59,914 bases of DNA from Desulfoluna sp. (GTDB taxonomy: Bacteria > Desulfobacterota > Desulfobacteria > Desulfobacterales > Desulfolunaceae): positions 1 to 59,914 of the forward strand of contig NZ_JAQYWB010000035.1 of NCBI RefSeq assembly GCF_030145185.1. The letters run 5' to 3'. Numbering within the stretch: position 1 is the first letter of the stretch; the number at the start of each line of letters is the position of its first letter. Both the position numbers and the translations under genes were made by a program. This document shows, in pieces, positions 25,424-34,800 of the stretch. The notes under the pieces are model-generated. The model saw nothing but the letters and a program-made list of their open reading frames with translations, was not told where the DNA came from and made no database searches.

Positions 25424-25459
25424 ATTGAGTTGTGTTACCAGTAATCAAGGAATAGGCGT

Positions 25460-27568
25460 ATGGCAAAAAGTCTCTACATCAGCACAACCAACGCCAGGAG
25501 CGGTAAATCAACCATCGTTCTTGGTATCATGCAGCTTCTCATGAGGGATCTGCAAAACGTTGGCTTTTTCAGACCCATCATCAACCCGTCGGCTGAAGAG
25601 CGGGACCCGGATACAGACCTGGTCCTCTCACACTTCTATCTCGGCATGAGATATGAAGACACCTACGCGATGACCCTCGACGAAGCCAAAAAACTTGTCA
25701 ATGCGGGCAAGCAGAATCAGATGATTGAAATCATTCTCAGCAAGTACAAACAGCTTGAAGAGAAGTACGATTTCGTTCTCTGCGAAGGCATTGATTTCGT
25801 GTTGGGCAACGAAGCGTTTACCTTCGACATCAACGCCGTGGTTGCCGCCAACATGGGCTGTCCCGCCCTGGTGGTCACCAACGCCCACAACGCGACCATT
25901 GACGAAATTGTGAGCCTGAACCACCTGGCCATGGAAGATCTCGAGAACAAGGGTGTCGACATCCTTGGTATCATGGTCAACCGTGCCGAGGCATCACAGA
26001 CCGAGGCGATCCTTGAGGCGCTTGAAAAAGACATCAAGGTCGACAACTGCTCCTTCCATGTCATCCCGGAAGACAGCAACCTCATGAAGCCCACGGTGGC
26101 AGACCTCCAGAAATGGCTGGGTGCCGAGGTGATTTACGGCAAGAAGACCATGGACAAAATGATCGATGGCTATGTGATCGCCGCCATGCAGATCAACAAC
26201 TTCCTCAACTACATCAAGGAAGACAGCCTCGTGGTCACCGCAGGGGACCGAACGGATATTATCCTGAGCGCCATGGCCTCCCGTCTCTCCAGCTCCTACC
26301 CCAACATCTCCGGTATTCTGCTCACAGGTGGCATCGCCCCCTCCGACAGCATCCAGAGACTGGTAGAGGGATGGGAAGGGATCCCCGTCCCCATCCTTCT
26401 TGTCAAGGACCCCACCTACCCCACCATGCGCAATCTCAACCACGTGCACGCACGTCTTGAGCCCGACAACCCCAAGAAGATCGCTTCGGCCCTGGGTCTT
26501 TTTGAAGCCCATGTCGACACCCAGGAGATGCGCCGGAAACTCGTCGAGCGCAAGTCCGTTAACGTGACGCCGCAAATGTTTGAGTACAACCTCATCCAGA
26601 AAGCCAAGAAGAACAAACAGCACATCGTTCTTCCCGAAGGCACCGGAGAGCGCATCCTCAACGCATGCGACATCCTCCTTCGACGCGACGTCTGCGAAGT
26701 AACTCTGCTGGGCAAAGAGGCCGAGATTCAGGCCAAGATCTTCAAGCTTGGCCTTGACCTCTCCGGTGCCCACATTGTGGAACCCACCAAGAGCCCCCTG
26801 TACGAAGAATACGTCCAGGAGTTCTATGAGATGCGTAAGACCAAAAAGGGCATGAACATGGACGTTGCCCGGGACCTCATGAGCGATGTGACCTACTTCG
26901 CCACCATGATGGTGCACAAAGGAAACGCCGACGGCATGGTCTCTGGATCCGTCAACACGACGGCTCACACCATCAAGCCCGCCTTCCAGATCATCAAAAC
27001 CAAGCCCGATGCCTCCATCGTCTCATCAATCTTCCTGATGTGCCTGAAGGATCGTGTCCTTGCCTTTGGTGACTGTGCGGTCAACCCCACGCCCAATGCA
27101 GAACAGCTCGCTGAAGTCGCCATCGGCTCTGCCCAGACCGCCGAAATTTTTGGCGTAGAACCCCGAGTAGCCATGCTCTCCTACTCCACCGGTTCTTCCG
27201 GCAAAGGCGCCGAAGTGGAGAAGGTGATTGAAGCGACCCGCATTGCAAAAGAGCGTTGCCCCGATCTGCTTCTTGAAGGTCCCATTCAGTACGATGCCGC
27301 CATCGACCCCTCGGTGGCCAAGACCAAACTGCCCGACAGCAAAGTCGCCGGCCAGGCCACGGTCTTCATCTTCCCTGATTTGAACACCGGGAACAACACC
27401 TACAAAGCAGTACAGCGCTCCTCCGACCAGGTGGTTGCCATCGGCCCCGTCCTCCAGGGCCTCAACAAACCGGTCAACGACCTCTCCCGAGGCTGCACTG
27501 TTCCCGACATCGTCAACACCGTGGCCATCACCGCCGTTCAGGCGCAGGCGGCCAAAGGTCTGGTTTAA
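25460..27568 (+). CDS. pta: Phosphate acetyltransferase (long form)
   Basis: Interconverts acetyl-CoA and acetyl phosphate. The 702-residue length is the three-domain form. The N-terminal P-loop-like domain starts MAKSLYISTTNARSGKSTIVLG (a dethiobiotin synthetase-like fold, residues 1-220). A DRTGG domain lies around residues 225-335 (VTAGDRTDIILSAMASRLS). The catalytic PTA_PTB domain spans about residues 375-698 (IVLPEGTGERIL, VHKGNADGMVSGSVNTTAHT, ALSY-like MLSYSTGSSGKGAEVEKV, QYDAAIDPSVAKTKLPDS). AAGGAA precedes the ATG. It is followed by ackA after 177 bp. Confidence 0.96.
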   Translation: MAKSLYISTTNARSGKSTIVLGIMQLLMRDLQNVGFFRPIINPSAEERDPDTDLVLSHFYLGMRYEDTYAMTLDEAKKLVNAGKQNQMIEIILSKYKQLEEKYDFVLCEGIDFVLGNEAFTFDINAVVAANMGCPALVVTNAHNATIDEIVSLNHLAMEDLENKGVDILGIMVNRAEASQTEAILEALEKDIKVDNCSFHVIPEDSNLMKPTVADLQKWLGAEVIYGKKTMDKMIDGYVIAAMQINNFLNYIKEDSLVVTAGDRTDIILSAMASRLSSSYPNISGILLTGGIAPSDSIQRLVEGWEGIPVPILLVKDPTYPTMRNLNHVHARLEPDNPKKIASALGLFEAHVDTQEMRRKLVERKSVNVTPQMFEYNLIQKAKKNKQHIVLPEGTGERILNACDILLRRDVCEVTLLGKEAEIQAKIFKLGLDLSGAHIVEPTKSPLYEEYVQEFYEMRKTKKGMNMDVARDLMSDVTYFATMMVHKGNADGMVSGSVNTTAHTIKPAFQIIKTKPDASIVSSIFLMCLKDRVLAFGDCAVNPTPNAEQLAEVAIGSAQTAEIFGVEPRVAMLSYSTGSSGKGAEVEKVIEATRIAKERCPDLLLEGPIQYDAAIDPSVAKTKLPDSKVAGQATVFIFPDLNTGNNTYKAVQRSSDQVVAIGPVLQGLNKPVNDLSRGCTVPDIVNTVAITAVQAQAAKGLV

Positions 27569-27745
27569 ATTCCAGGGTCGGTGCACGAGTTGCCAAGTGA
27601 GCATCCCAGGGGATCATCCCCCCCTGGGATGCCCTAGGCATCGTACGCGACCGTTTGTATGAGGAATGAGCTCTGAAACCAGACACCTTTGATGTTTCAG
27701 GTGGTCATTCCGATCAACGTTTTTACGTAACAAGGTAATTCTATC

Positions 27746-28951
27746 ATGAAAGTATTGGTAATTAACGCTGGTAGCTCATCCCTCAAATATCAGCTGCTTG
27801 ACATGGATAATGAAGCCGTTATGGCCAACGGCATTGTAGAACGTATCGGCGAAACCGTGGGTAACCTCACTCACAAAGCATTCCCCGACACCGACGCACA
27901 GAAAAAAGTCGTTAAAGAAGAAGAGATCAAGGACCACAAGGTCGCCATGCACATGGTACTGGATCTCATCACCGGGACTGAAGCCGGTGTCATCTCCGAC
28001 CCCAAAGAGATCGACGCCATCGGCCACCGCGTGGTACAGGGCGGCGAAGCCTTCACCAGCGCCTGCGTGGTTGACGGTTCCGTCAAGGTCGCCATTGCCG
28101 ACAACAATCCCCTGGCGCCCCTGCACAACCCCGCCAACCTCATGGGGATCGAAGTGGCCGAAGAGCTCTTCCCCGGCACCCCCAACGTGGCCGTATTCGA
28201 CACTGAATTCCACGCATCCATGCCCAAGGAAGCCTTCCTCTACGCCCTCCCCTACGACTACTACAAAGAGCTGCGCATCCGTCGTTACGGTTTCCACGGC
28301 ACCTCCCACAAGTATGTCTCCCGCAAAGTGGCAAGCCTCATGGGCAAAAAGCCCGAAGAGATCAACGTCATTACCGTGCATCTCGGTAACGGCTGCTCCA
28401 TGGCCGCGGTTGAAAAAGGCAAGTGCCAGGATACCTCCATGGGCATGACCCCCCTTGCCGGTGTCATGATGGGTACCCGCAGCGGTGACATCGACCCCGC
28501 CATCGTCGCTTACATCGCAGAAAACAAAGGCATGAGCGCTTCCGAGGTCGACTCCCTGCTGAACAAGCAGAGTGGACTGAAAGGCGTTTGCGGCTTAAAC
28601 GACATGCGTGATATTCACTCAGCCGTTGAAAACGGTGACGAGATGGCCAAGCTGGCTCTCGACATGTTCGCTTATCGCGTCAAGAAGTACATCGGCGCTT
28701 ACGCTGCCGTCCTCGGCACCATCGACGCCATCGTCTTCACCGCTGGCATCGGGGAGAATGACGACATCACACGTGCTCTCATTTGCGAAAACCTCTCCGG
28801 CCTCGGCATCAGCATGGACGTCGAGAAGAACAAGGGTCGCAAGGGCGAGCCCACCAAGATTCACACCGACGATTCCAAGGTTCAGGTTTGGGTTATCCCC
28901 ACCAACGAAGAGCTCCAGATCGCACAGGAAGCCGTAGAACTGCTCAAGTAG
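27746..28951 (+). CDS. ackA: Acetate kinase
   Basis: Makes ATP and acetate from acetyl phosphate and ADP, or activates acetate in reverse. 401 residues, typical. The ASKHA-fold phosphate loop VLVINAGSSSLKYQLL opens the protein. RRYGFHGTSHKYVSRKV, VHLGNGCSMAAVEKGK and MMGTRSGDIDPAIV are the two acetate kinase signatures, and TAGIGENDDITR holds adenosine contacts. AAGG lies upstream of the ATG. Together with pta it allows substrate-level phosphorylation, or acetate activation during acetate oxidation. Confidence 0.97.
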   Translation: MKVLVINAGSSSLKYQLLDMDNEAVMANGIVERIGETVGNLTHKAFPDTDAQKKVVKEEEIKDHKVAMHMVLDLITGTEAGVISDPKEIDAIGHRVVQGGEAFTSACVVDGSVKVAIADNNPLAPLHNPANLMGIEVAEELFPGTPNVAVFDTEFHASMPKEAFLYALPYDYYKELRIRRYGFHGTSHKYVSRKVASLMGKKPEEINVITVHLGNGCSMAAVEKGKCQDTSMGMTPLAGVMMGTRSGDIDPAIVAYIAENKGMSASEVDSLLNKQSGLKGVCGLNDMRDIHSAVENGDEMAKLALDMFAYRVKKYIGAYAAVLGTIDAIVFTAGIGENDDITRALICENLSGLGISMDVEKNKGRKGEPTKIHTDDSKVQVWVIPTNEELQIAQEAVELLK

Positions 28952-28990
28952 TTTCCGGCTTCTCTGCCACCTGTGGCAGGAGAATCGATT

Positions 28991-29034
28991 AAAAAAAGGC
29001 CCGTAAGGAGACGTTTCCTTTCGGGCCTTTTTTT
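28991..29034 (+). terminator. Intrinsic terminator after ackA
   Basis: AAAAAAAGGCCCG, a loop containing its own small hairpin, CGGGCCTTTTTTT. It lies 40 bp after the ackA stop. Confidence 0.92.
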
Positions 29035-29306
29035 ATCCGCACCGTGTGTCAACCCGCACCGCAGAGAAAGAGAGCCCCAAAAGAGAACCGGCACACCCTT
29101 TGCTAAGGATCAGTCCACGGGCATACGCCGACGCAAAATGCGGGGTTGACGCAAAAGAGACGTTGGCATACAACAAATCAATTCGTAAAATAGAGTGGTT
29201 CGACTCGTGGGAGAGGCATCCACACCCCTGTGTGTGTATAATAACAGCGCTCCCGGATACCCGATAAATAAAGTTCAAGCCGTCAAGATATAAAGGTGAC
29301 AACACG
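29035..29306. other. Gap before the DUF2628 gene
   Basis: No gene is seen. It should contain the promoter of the gene at 29307. CACACCCCTGTGTGTG (about 29220-29235) forms a small palindrome. Confidence 0.4.
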
Positions 29307-30134
29307 ATGGGAGGACAGACGTTGAAAGAGCTCTATGTGGTCCTGTTTGAAGGGAAAGTCAGGGAACGTGAGAGCAAACGAGAGGTCAAAGACCGGCTCA
29401 AGGTCCATTTCAACATGGACAAAGCGGGCATAGACCGTCTCTTCTCCGGGCATCGCACCATCATCTTCCGCAGCGAAGACCGATCAAAGACCGATGATTT
29501 TGCAAAACGATTCGCCGACACCGGTGCCCTCTGCCGAATTGAAGTCCATTACGAGGAAGAGCCTGACACCCAGAGCGCCTCCCGTGAGAGGTCGGATGCC
29601 ACCGCCGAAAATCAGGCGGAAGACACCCCATGGGAAGCCGACAAACCGGCATCACAAGACAACGAATCCCCCCTGCTGCCCATCTGGCAAGCCTATGTGG
29701 GCCCCCGTGGGGAGTGGTACGCGTCCAAATTCAAACTTTTTGCCCGAAACGGGCGAACAGCCTTCATCCCGTCCTGGAATTGGGGGGCCTTTCTTTTCGG
29801 AATCGTCTGGCTCATCTACCGCAAAATGTACGGACTGGCTTTCCTCTTCTTCGGTATCTCTGCCGCCGGCATCGTGATTCCCGGGGGCAGCCTGGCCGTC
29901 TCCTTCTTCTTCGGAGCCTTTGCCAATTTCATCTACTTTCTCCACGTCAAAAAGAAAGTAGCCACCATCATCTCAGCCAGTGACCACATCGACCCCACCC
30001 AGGCCATGGAGAACACAGGCGGCGTCAATCCCATCCCCAAGGTCCTGGCCCTGTTCCTAATTATGATGGGGGTTATGGCCCTTTTCGGCTCCTATTTCTT
30101 TGATCTGGCGAGTGTCGCACCCCAGATCAACTAA
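29307..30134 (+). CDS. DUF2628-type membrane protein
   Basis: 275 residues. The N-terminal 80 residues form a soluble mixed domain (LYVVLFEGKVRERESKREVKDRLKVHF). An acidic linker (80-125) follows. The membrane part then carries the DUF2628 pattern WNWGAFLFGIVWLIYRKMYGLAFLFF (about residues 155-182), with further hydrophobic stretches near 185-212 and 245-265. Function is unknown for this family; the W-N-W-x-A-F and Y-R-K-M-Y motifs are its hallmark. AAAGGTG precedes the ATG. It seems to be a single-gene unit, followed by a family B repeat. Confidence 0.8.
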   Translation: MGGQTLKELYVVLFEGKVRERESKREVKDRLKVHFNMDKAGIDRLFSGHRTIIFRSEDRSKTDDFAKRFADTGALCRIEVHYEEEPDTQSASRERSDATAENQAEDTPWEADKPASQDNESPLLPIWQAYVGPRGEWYASKFKLFARNGRTAFIPSWNWGAFLFGIVWLIYRKMYGLAFLFFGISAAGIVIPGGSLAVSFFFGAFANFIYFLHVKKKVATIISASDHIDPTQAMENTGGVNPIPKVLALFLIMMGVMALFGSYFFDLASVAPQIN

Positions 30135-30151
30135 GGGCTGGCAAAAAATAA

Positions 30152-30222
30152 AGTAACTATTCAGCTTAAGCCCCCGGCGGCCCTGCCGGGGGCTTAACTT
30201 TTGAAAAGTTTAACACACAGGT
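30152..30222 (+). repeat. Family B repeat, copy 5
   Basis: GTAACTATTCAGCTTAAGCC, CCCGGCGGCCCTGCCGGGGG, CTTAACTTTTGAAAAGTTTAA. The central stem has covaried from CCTCCGG/CCGGAGG to CCCCCGG/CCGGGGG, which argues that the hairpin itself is selected. It lies 18 bp after the DUF2628 gene. Confidence 0.85.
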
Positions 30223-30369
30223 CTCAAAAATATATTATGGTTACGATGAAAAAGCCATCTGTGGGTGCCTGATGTCGTCCGTCTTCATAAATACCCTAAC
30301 ATTGAGACCCGAAGAATGAACGGCCCGCCGCATCCAACGCCTTACATGCCTGCCATAGAGATTTCTTAC

Positions 30370-30399
30370 TTGACATCAAAAAATAAAAACCTCTAGTTT
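30370..30399 (+). promoter_or_regulatory. Candidate sigma-70 promoter of the acyl-CoA dehydrogenase gene
   Basis: TTGACA (30370-30375), an 18-base spacer, then TAGTTT (30394-30399). The -35 box is perfect and the -10 box moderate. It would give a leader of about 140 bases. Confidence 0.5.
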
Positions 30400-30544
30400 A
30401 AAGCATTCAGCTCCTGAAGCCAGCATCCCCTCCTCTTCCCAGCATGATGACCTGAAAATCAGCGTCTTTTATCCGTGCACACATGATTCCGCCCATCTCG
30501 ACCATCCAAGACACCCTTTATCGTTCACTTTTTTGGAGGTAAGC

Positions 30545-32362
30545 ATGGCAACTCAACAAGTGGCAGACAGACGGGATATCGATTTTGTGTTGTTCGACCA
30601 ATTCGATGCGGAGTCGTTGACTCAGCATGCGATGTACACCGACTTCAATCGAAAAACCTTTGAGATGGTGATCAACGAAGCGAGAAAATTCGCCCTCAAG
30701 GAGATTCTGCCCACGTACGCCCTTGGAGATCGAGAGGGAGTTCGATTTGATCAGGGCCGGGTCACGCCCCCCGCCTGTTTCAGGCGACCGTTCACGCTAT
30801 TCCACGAAGGAGAGTGGCTGGCGCTCTCCGAAGCCCCGGAGGTCGGAGGCCAAGGCCTGCCTTGCATCATCAGCCATGCGGCAGGCGAATATCTCATCGG
30901 GACCAATTTCGCGTTTTCAAGTTACGCCATGCTGGGCCACGGCACCGGTAAAATGATCGAACTCTATGGCACCGAGCGTCAGAAACAGCTCTTCCTGACA
31001 AAGCTCTACTCCGGTGCCTGGGCCGGAACCATGCTCCTTACCGAGTCTGAGGCGGGCTCTGACGTGGGCGCTCTCACCACCTCGGCCCGCCGAAGCCACG
31101 ACGGCACCTGGCTCCTCTCCGGCAGCAAAATCTTTATCACCTCCGGAGACCACGACTTCACAAAAAACATCATCCACCCGGTCCTGGCCCGTATCGAAGG
31201 GGCTCCCCCCGGCTCCAAGGGCATCTCCATCTTCCTGGTCCCCAAAATATGGGTCAACGAGGACGGATCCCTCGGCGAGGCCAACGATATCGTCTGCACC
31301 GGCATTGAGGAGAAAATGGGGCTCCACGGCAGCGCCACCTGCAGCATGTCCATAGGAAGTAAGGGCTCCTGCCGGGGGCTTCTCCTGGGCGAAGAGAACA
31401 AAGGCATGCGCATCATGTTCACCATGATGAATGAAGCCAGGCTCGGCGTGGGAATCCAGGCCTTCTCCCATGCGTCCGCAGCCTACCTCTATGCCTTGGA
31501 CTACGCCCGCTCACGCAAGCAGGGCAGAGCCATTGAAAATGCACTGGACCCCACCGCCCCATCCGTTGCCATCATCGACCATCCGGATATCCGGCGCATG
31601 CTTCTTGAGATGAAATGCTGTGTGGACGGCATGCGCAGCTTTGCCTACTATATCGCCCTTCTCATGGATCTCCACCGAATCGGTGACTCTGCTGAAGACC
31701 GAGAGCTGACCGACGACCTGGTGGGTCTGCTCACGCCCATCCTGAAAACCTACAACAGCATCAGGGGCTATGAGGTCTGCATCAAGGCCATCCAGGTCTA
31801 TGGCGGAGCCGGATACATTCGGGACTACCCGGTGGAACAGATCGCAAGGGACTGCAAAATTGCCTCCATCTACGAAGGCACCGACGGCATCCAGGCCATG
31901 GACCTGCTGGCCAGAAAACTCGGCATGAAAAAAGGCCGGGTCTTCATGGAACTCCTTAATCGCATCAATCAGACCATCGAAAAGGCGTCCCTTTATCCCG
32001 CCACCCGCCCCTTTACAGACACCCTGTCACTGATGGTCAACCGCCTCGGGGAATGCGCCATGACCCTTGGCACGGCCCTGCTCTCCGGCCAGCTCAGAAC
32101 CTCCTTTGCCCACTCCGTCCCCTTCCTGGAGATCACAGGCGATGCAATCATTGCCTGGATGCTCCTCTGGCGGGCCACTACCGCTGCGGAAAAAATCGAG
32201 GCAGGTGCCAAAGCCAAAGAGCTCCCTTTTCTGGAAGGCCAGCTCAAAGGGGCCGAGTTCTTCTTCACAAATCTCCTGCCCGTGACCTTCGGTAAAATGG
32301 ACGCGCTGATGGCCTTGGGAGATGCGGCTGTCACCATCGACGAGAAAGGCTTTGGGGGATAA
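30545..32362 (+). CDS. Acyl-CoA dehydrogenase, long form with C-terminal extension
   Basis: A 605-residue FAD enzyme of the acyl-CoA dehydrogenase superfamily. Visible motifs are SEAPEVGGQGLP, GTMLLTESEAGSDVGAL (FAD contact), GSKIFITSGDHDF, IEEKMGLHGSATCSM and the late YGGAGYIRDYPVEQIARDCKIASIYEGTDGIQ, in which the Glu of YEGT is the likely catalytic base. The last 125 residues are the extension found in DmdC- and AcdA-like enzymes. It oxidises an acyl-CoA to the enoyl-CoA with an electron-transfer flavoprotein as acceptor; chain length cannot be read. The ATG at 30545 has GGAGG six bases upstream. No ETF or thiolase gene is adjacent. Confidence 0.9.
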   Translation: MATQQVADRRDIDFVLFDQFDAESLTQHAMYTDFNRKTFEMVINEARKFALKEILPTYALGDREGVRFDQGRVTPPACFRRPFTLFHEGEWLALSEAPEVGGQGLPCIISHAAGEYLIGTNFAFSSYAMLGHGTGKMIELYGTERQKQLFLTKLYSGAWAGTMLLTESEAGSDVGALTTSARRSHDGTWLLSGSKIFITSGDHDFTKNIIHPVLARIEGAPPGSKGISIFLVPKIWVNEDGSLGEANDIVCTGIEEKMGLHGSATCSMSIGSKGSCRGLLLGEENKGMRIMFTMMNEARLGVGIQAFSHASAAYLYALDYARSRKQGRAIENALDPTAPSVAIIDHPDIRRMLLEMKCCVDGMRSFAYYIALLMDLHRIGDSAEDRELTDDLVGLLTPILKTYNSIRGYEVCIKAIQVYGGAGYIRDYPVEQIARDCKIASIYEGTDGIQAMDLLARKLGMKKGRVFMELLNRINQTIEKASLYPATRPFTDTLSLMVNRLGECAMTLGTALLSGQLRTSFAHSVPFLEITGDAIIAWMLLWRATTAAEKIEAGAKAKELPFLEGQLKGAEFFFTNLLPVTFGKMDALMALGDAAVTIDEKGFGG

Positions 32363-32894
32363 GCATGCGCGCATAAATGATCAGAATAAACCTGCGTCGG
32401 GCGCATGTGGCGTATGCTGTTGATACGGCCGACTGAACGAATCTGATGATTCGCAGACCATCCCGCGCCTGCAGATACCCACAGGAGGGCTTTTCAATTG
32501 GCCCCCGAAACATCAAAAGAGCTCAGGTAACAGCCCTCCTATGTCCTTAACCTGTTTATTTCATGAATTTATCAAAAAAAATGCAACTATTACGAAAATG
32601 AAAAAATACACGTTGCCGTTTTCTGTTCGCTTTTCTCATCCTTCGGGTTGGTGCTCTGACCAATTTTCTAAAATTAATTCCTATGGCAGAAGCGCCCTGT
32701 CTCTGCTATAAATTATGTCGTATGCTAAATAAAGGAAAAAGAGATGTTTACATCCTTCATATTCAACATAAGCGCAACCCGAACAATTTCCCGTTGTCAC
32801 TCGCCATTCCCCCCCCTAAACAGAGTCCAGCTATCCATGCCAAAAACAATGATTTTCGCCATGGAATCAAACTATTGGAAACTGGAGAGTTGAT
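32363..32894. other. Gap after the dehydrogenase gene
   Basis: 532 bp without a gene. Positions 32628-32660 (TTTTCTGTTCGCTTTTCTCA and CCTTCGGGTTGG) match the start of repeat family C at 37335 and 49930, as a truncated copy. The rest shows nothing recognisable. Confidence 0.45.
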
Positions 32895-33353
32895 ATGAAA
32901 TCTTTCCATCCCTCTGAACCCCGAGAGCACCTTTTACTCGCCCTGATCGCACTGGCCACCTACCTGGTATCGAGTCGATTTGATTTTTTGGAAAAAATTG
33001 TCTCATTTTCGCAAACCTATGAAGCCTATGAAGTGGATGAACTTGTCACCGTCTGTATTGTTCTGGTTTTCATTCAGGCCATCCTTCTTCACAGAAAATG
33101 GATCGCCCTGCGTCACGAAAAAAAACGCCTCGAACAAGAGCATCTTAAACTCAAAGCGGCCATGCAGGAGATCAAACAACTCAAGGGAATTATTCCCATC
33201 TGTGCCTCCTGCAAAAAAATACGAGACGATGACGGTTACTGGCATCAGGTTGAGACCTATCTCAGCGCCCACTCCGAGGCCCAATTCAGCCATGGCCTCT
33301 GCCCTGAGTGCATGGAAAGTCTCTACGGAGATGTTCTCGACGAAACATCCTGA
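32895..33353 (+). CDS. Small membrane protein with an ICxSCKKIR cysteine domain
   Basis: 152 residues. Two hydrophobic segments (about 13-31 and 47-68) are followed by a coiled-coil stretch (LRHEKKRLEQEHLKLKAAMQEIKQLKG) and a C-terminal domain IIPICASCKKIRDDDGYWHQVETYL with a closing CPEC. The two Cys pairs look like a metal site. The same C-terminal module is known to me from the ends of response regulators and sensor kinases of deltaproteobacteria, where it follows a coiled coil; its role is not established. Here it stands alone on a membrane anchor. GGAGAG precedes the ATG. Confidence 0.75.
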   Translation: MKSFHPSEPREHLLLALIALATYLVSSRFDFLEKIVSFSQTYEAYEVDELVTVCIVLVFIQAILLHRKWIALRHEKKRLEQEHLKLKAAMQEIKQLKGIIPICASCKKIRDDDGYWHQVETYLSAHSEAQFSHGLCPECMESLYGDVLDETS

Positions 33354-33587
33354 TCTTGTCCCTTCCCATGGAATCCATCAAAGCCAACCCCTGGCAAGAT
33401 TTTTGCTTTCAACGCCGAAAATAAAAAAACGTATACAATCAATGGATTGTTATCACCCATCACGCATTTTCGTACGGCCAACCCTGCAAACATTGACTAA
33501 CGCACCGCATTCGATTAATAACATTTTTAATATTCTATGAGCCGCACACCGGCCAGGTTACAACGTTTTTTTCAAGCAGGTATGTTT

Positions 33588-34322
33588 ATGAGTTATGCAA
33601 TGCAGGAAGAAGAGCTTAACAGCTCCCCATCAATAAAATCCGCCCTCATCCAGGGGCTCCTGGCCATCTGGCCCATCTGTGTCGGGTATATCCCTTTAGG
33701 TCTTGCCATGGGAGTGCTGGGAGAAAAAGCAGGGCTCTCACCGATTCAAGTCGGCTTCATGTCCCTCTGCGTTTTTGCGGGCAGCGGACAGTTCATCGCG
33801 GTCTCCATGATCACGGCTGGCGCCTCAATTCCCGCCATTGTCCTGACCACTTTTATCGTCAACTTACGGCACCTGCTGATGAGCTCCTCCCTGGCCGTTC
33901 ACTATCAGGGCGCCTGCAGAAAGAAGATCACGATGCTCAGTTACGGCATCGTCGATGAAACCTTTGCCGTGAATTTAAACCAACTGAAAAACGGTCCCTG
34001 GGAAATCGACAAGGCCATCGTGGCCAGTTACGCCGCCTTCTTCTCCTGGGTGGGCAGCACCACGGTGGGGTGCTTTTTCGGACGTTTCATCCCTGAGAAT
34101 GCCTTTGGCCTGAACTACGCCCTCACGGCCATGTTCATCACCCTGCTCATCTACCAGCTCAACGGCCCCATCTTCACCATCACCGCAGTCATCGCCGGTG
34201 CCGTCGCCGTGGGCCTCTCCCTGGTCATGCCCGGCAATGCCTACATCATCATCGCGACCCTTTTCGCCGCCACGGCAGGGGTGATCATCAAGAAATGGAG
34301 GCAACCCCGTGGAAACCAATAA
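33588..34322 (+). CDS. azlC: AzlC-family branched-chain amino-acid exporter, large subunit
   Basis: A polytopic inner-membrane protein of about 244 residues. The motifs GYIPLGLAMGVLGEKAGLSP, FAGSGQFIAVSMI and NLRHLLMSSSLA are characteristic of AzlC/LIV-E. With AzlD it exports branched-chain amino acids or analogues. I place the start at 33588 (AGCAGG seven bases upstream); ATGs at 33537 and 33582 are possible. The end overlaps azlD by 14 bp, so translation is coupled. Confidence 0.9.
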   Translation: MSYAMQEEELNSSPSIKSALIQGLLAIWPICVGYIPLGLAMGVLGEKAGLSPIQVGFMSLCVFAGSGQFIAVSMITAGASIPAIVLTTFIVNLRHLLMSSSLAVHYQGACRKKITMLSYGIVDETFAVNLNQLKNGPWEIDKAIVASYAAFFSWVGSTTVGCFFGRFIPENAFGLNYALTAMFITLLIYQLNGPIFTITAVIAGAVAVGLSLVMPGNAYIIIATLFAATAGVIIKKWRQPRGNQ

Positions 34323-34632
34323 TTTTATTCTCCTCATCCTCGGCATGGGACTCGTCTCTTTTATCCCCCGCTGGGTGCCCTTGTTCTTTCTCTCCAAGAA
34401 GCAACTCCCCCCTTTGCTTATCGAGTGGCTGGAGCTGATCCCGGTGGCCATTTTAAGCGCCCTTCTGATCCCAGGCCTTGTCACCTCTGGGAGCCCCAGG
34501 GTCTTCACCCCCTGCTCCATCGAGATGCTGGTGGCCCTTCCGACCTTTGCCTTTGCCTGGTATACAAAATCACTGGGCGGGACCCTGGTGGTGGGCATGC
34601 TCCTCTACTGGGGGGCGGGATTTGTGATGTAA
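34309..34632 (+). CDS. azlD: AzlD-family exporter, small subunit
   Basis: A 107-residue protein with about four membrane segments. LLILGMGLVSFIPRWVPLFFL and ALPTFAFAWYTKSLGGTLVVGM fit the AzlD family. It starts at GTG with GGAGG eight bases upstream, inside the end of azlC. It is the obligatory partner of AzlC in the exporter. Confidence 0.9.
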   Translation: METNNFILLILGMGLVSFIPRWVPLFFLSKKQLPPLLIEWLELIPVAILSALLIPGLVTSGSPRVFTPCSIEMLVALPTFAFAWYTKSLGGTLVVGMLLYWGAGFVM

Positions 34633-34710
34633 AACAGTGAACCTGTTACTGCCCAAGCAACGAGCACAAAATAACCTCACCAACCCAGCACCTCCGACGG
34701 GTCACCTATT

Positions 34711-34743
34711 AAAAAAGCTCCGGGCTTCCCCAGCCCGGAGCTT
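34711..34743 (-). terminator. Bidirectional terminator between azlD and the TonB receptor gene
   Basis: On the minus strand GCTCCGGGCTGGGGAAGCCCGGAGC is followed by six T residues, so it is a clear stop for the receptor gene. On the plus strand the U-tract is weak. Confidence 0.85.
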
Positions 34744-34800
34744 AGATCTCACGCAAAAGTAAAGACACAAACCCCGTTAAAGCAAGGGTTTACAAAAGGT

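Larger units (their letters stand above)
24491..25459. other. Long gap between cinA and pta
   Basis: About 970 bp with no supportable gene. It holds the strong inverted repeat at 24966-25004 and a small hairpin with a T-run at 25402-25423. The pta promoter is expected at 25250-25400, where the sequence turns AT-rich. Open frames here have no protein-like pattern. Confidence 0.5.
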
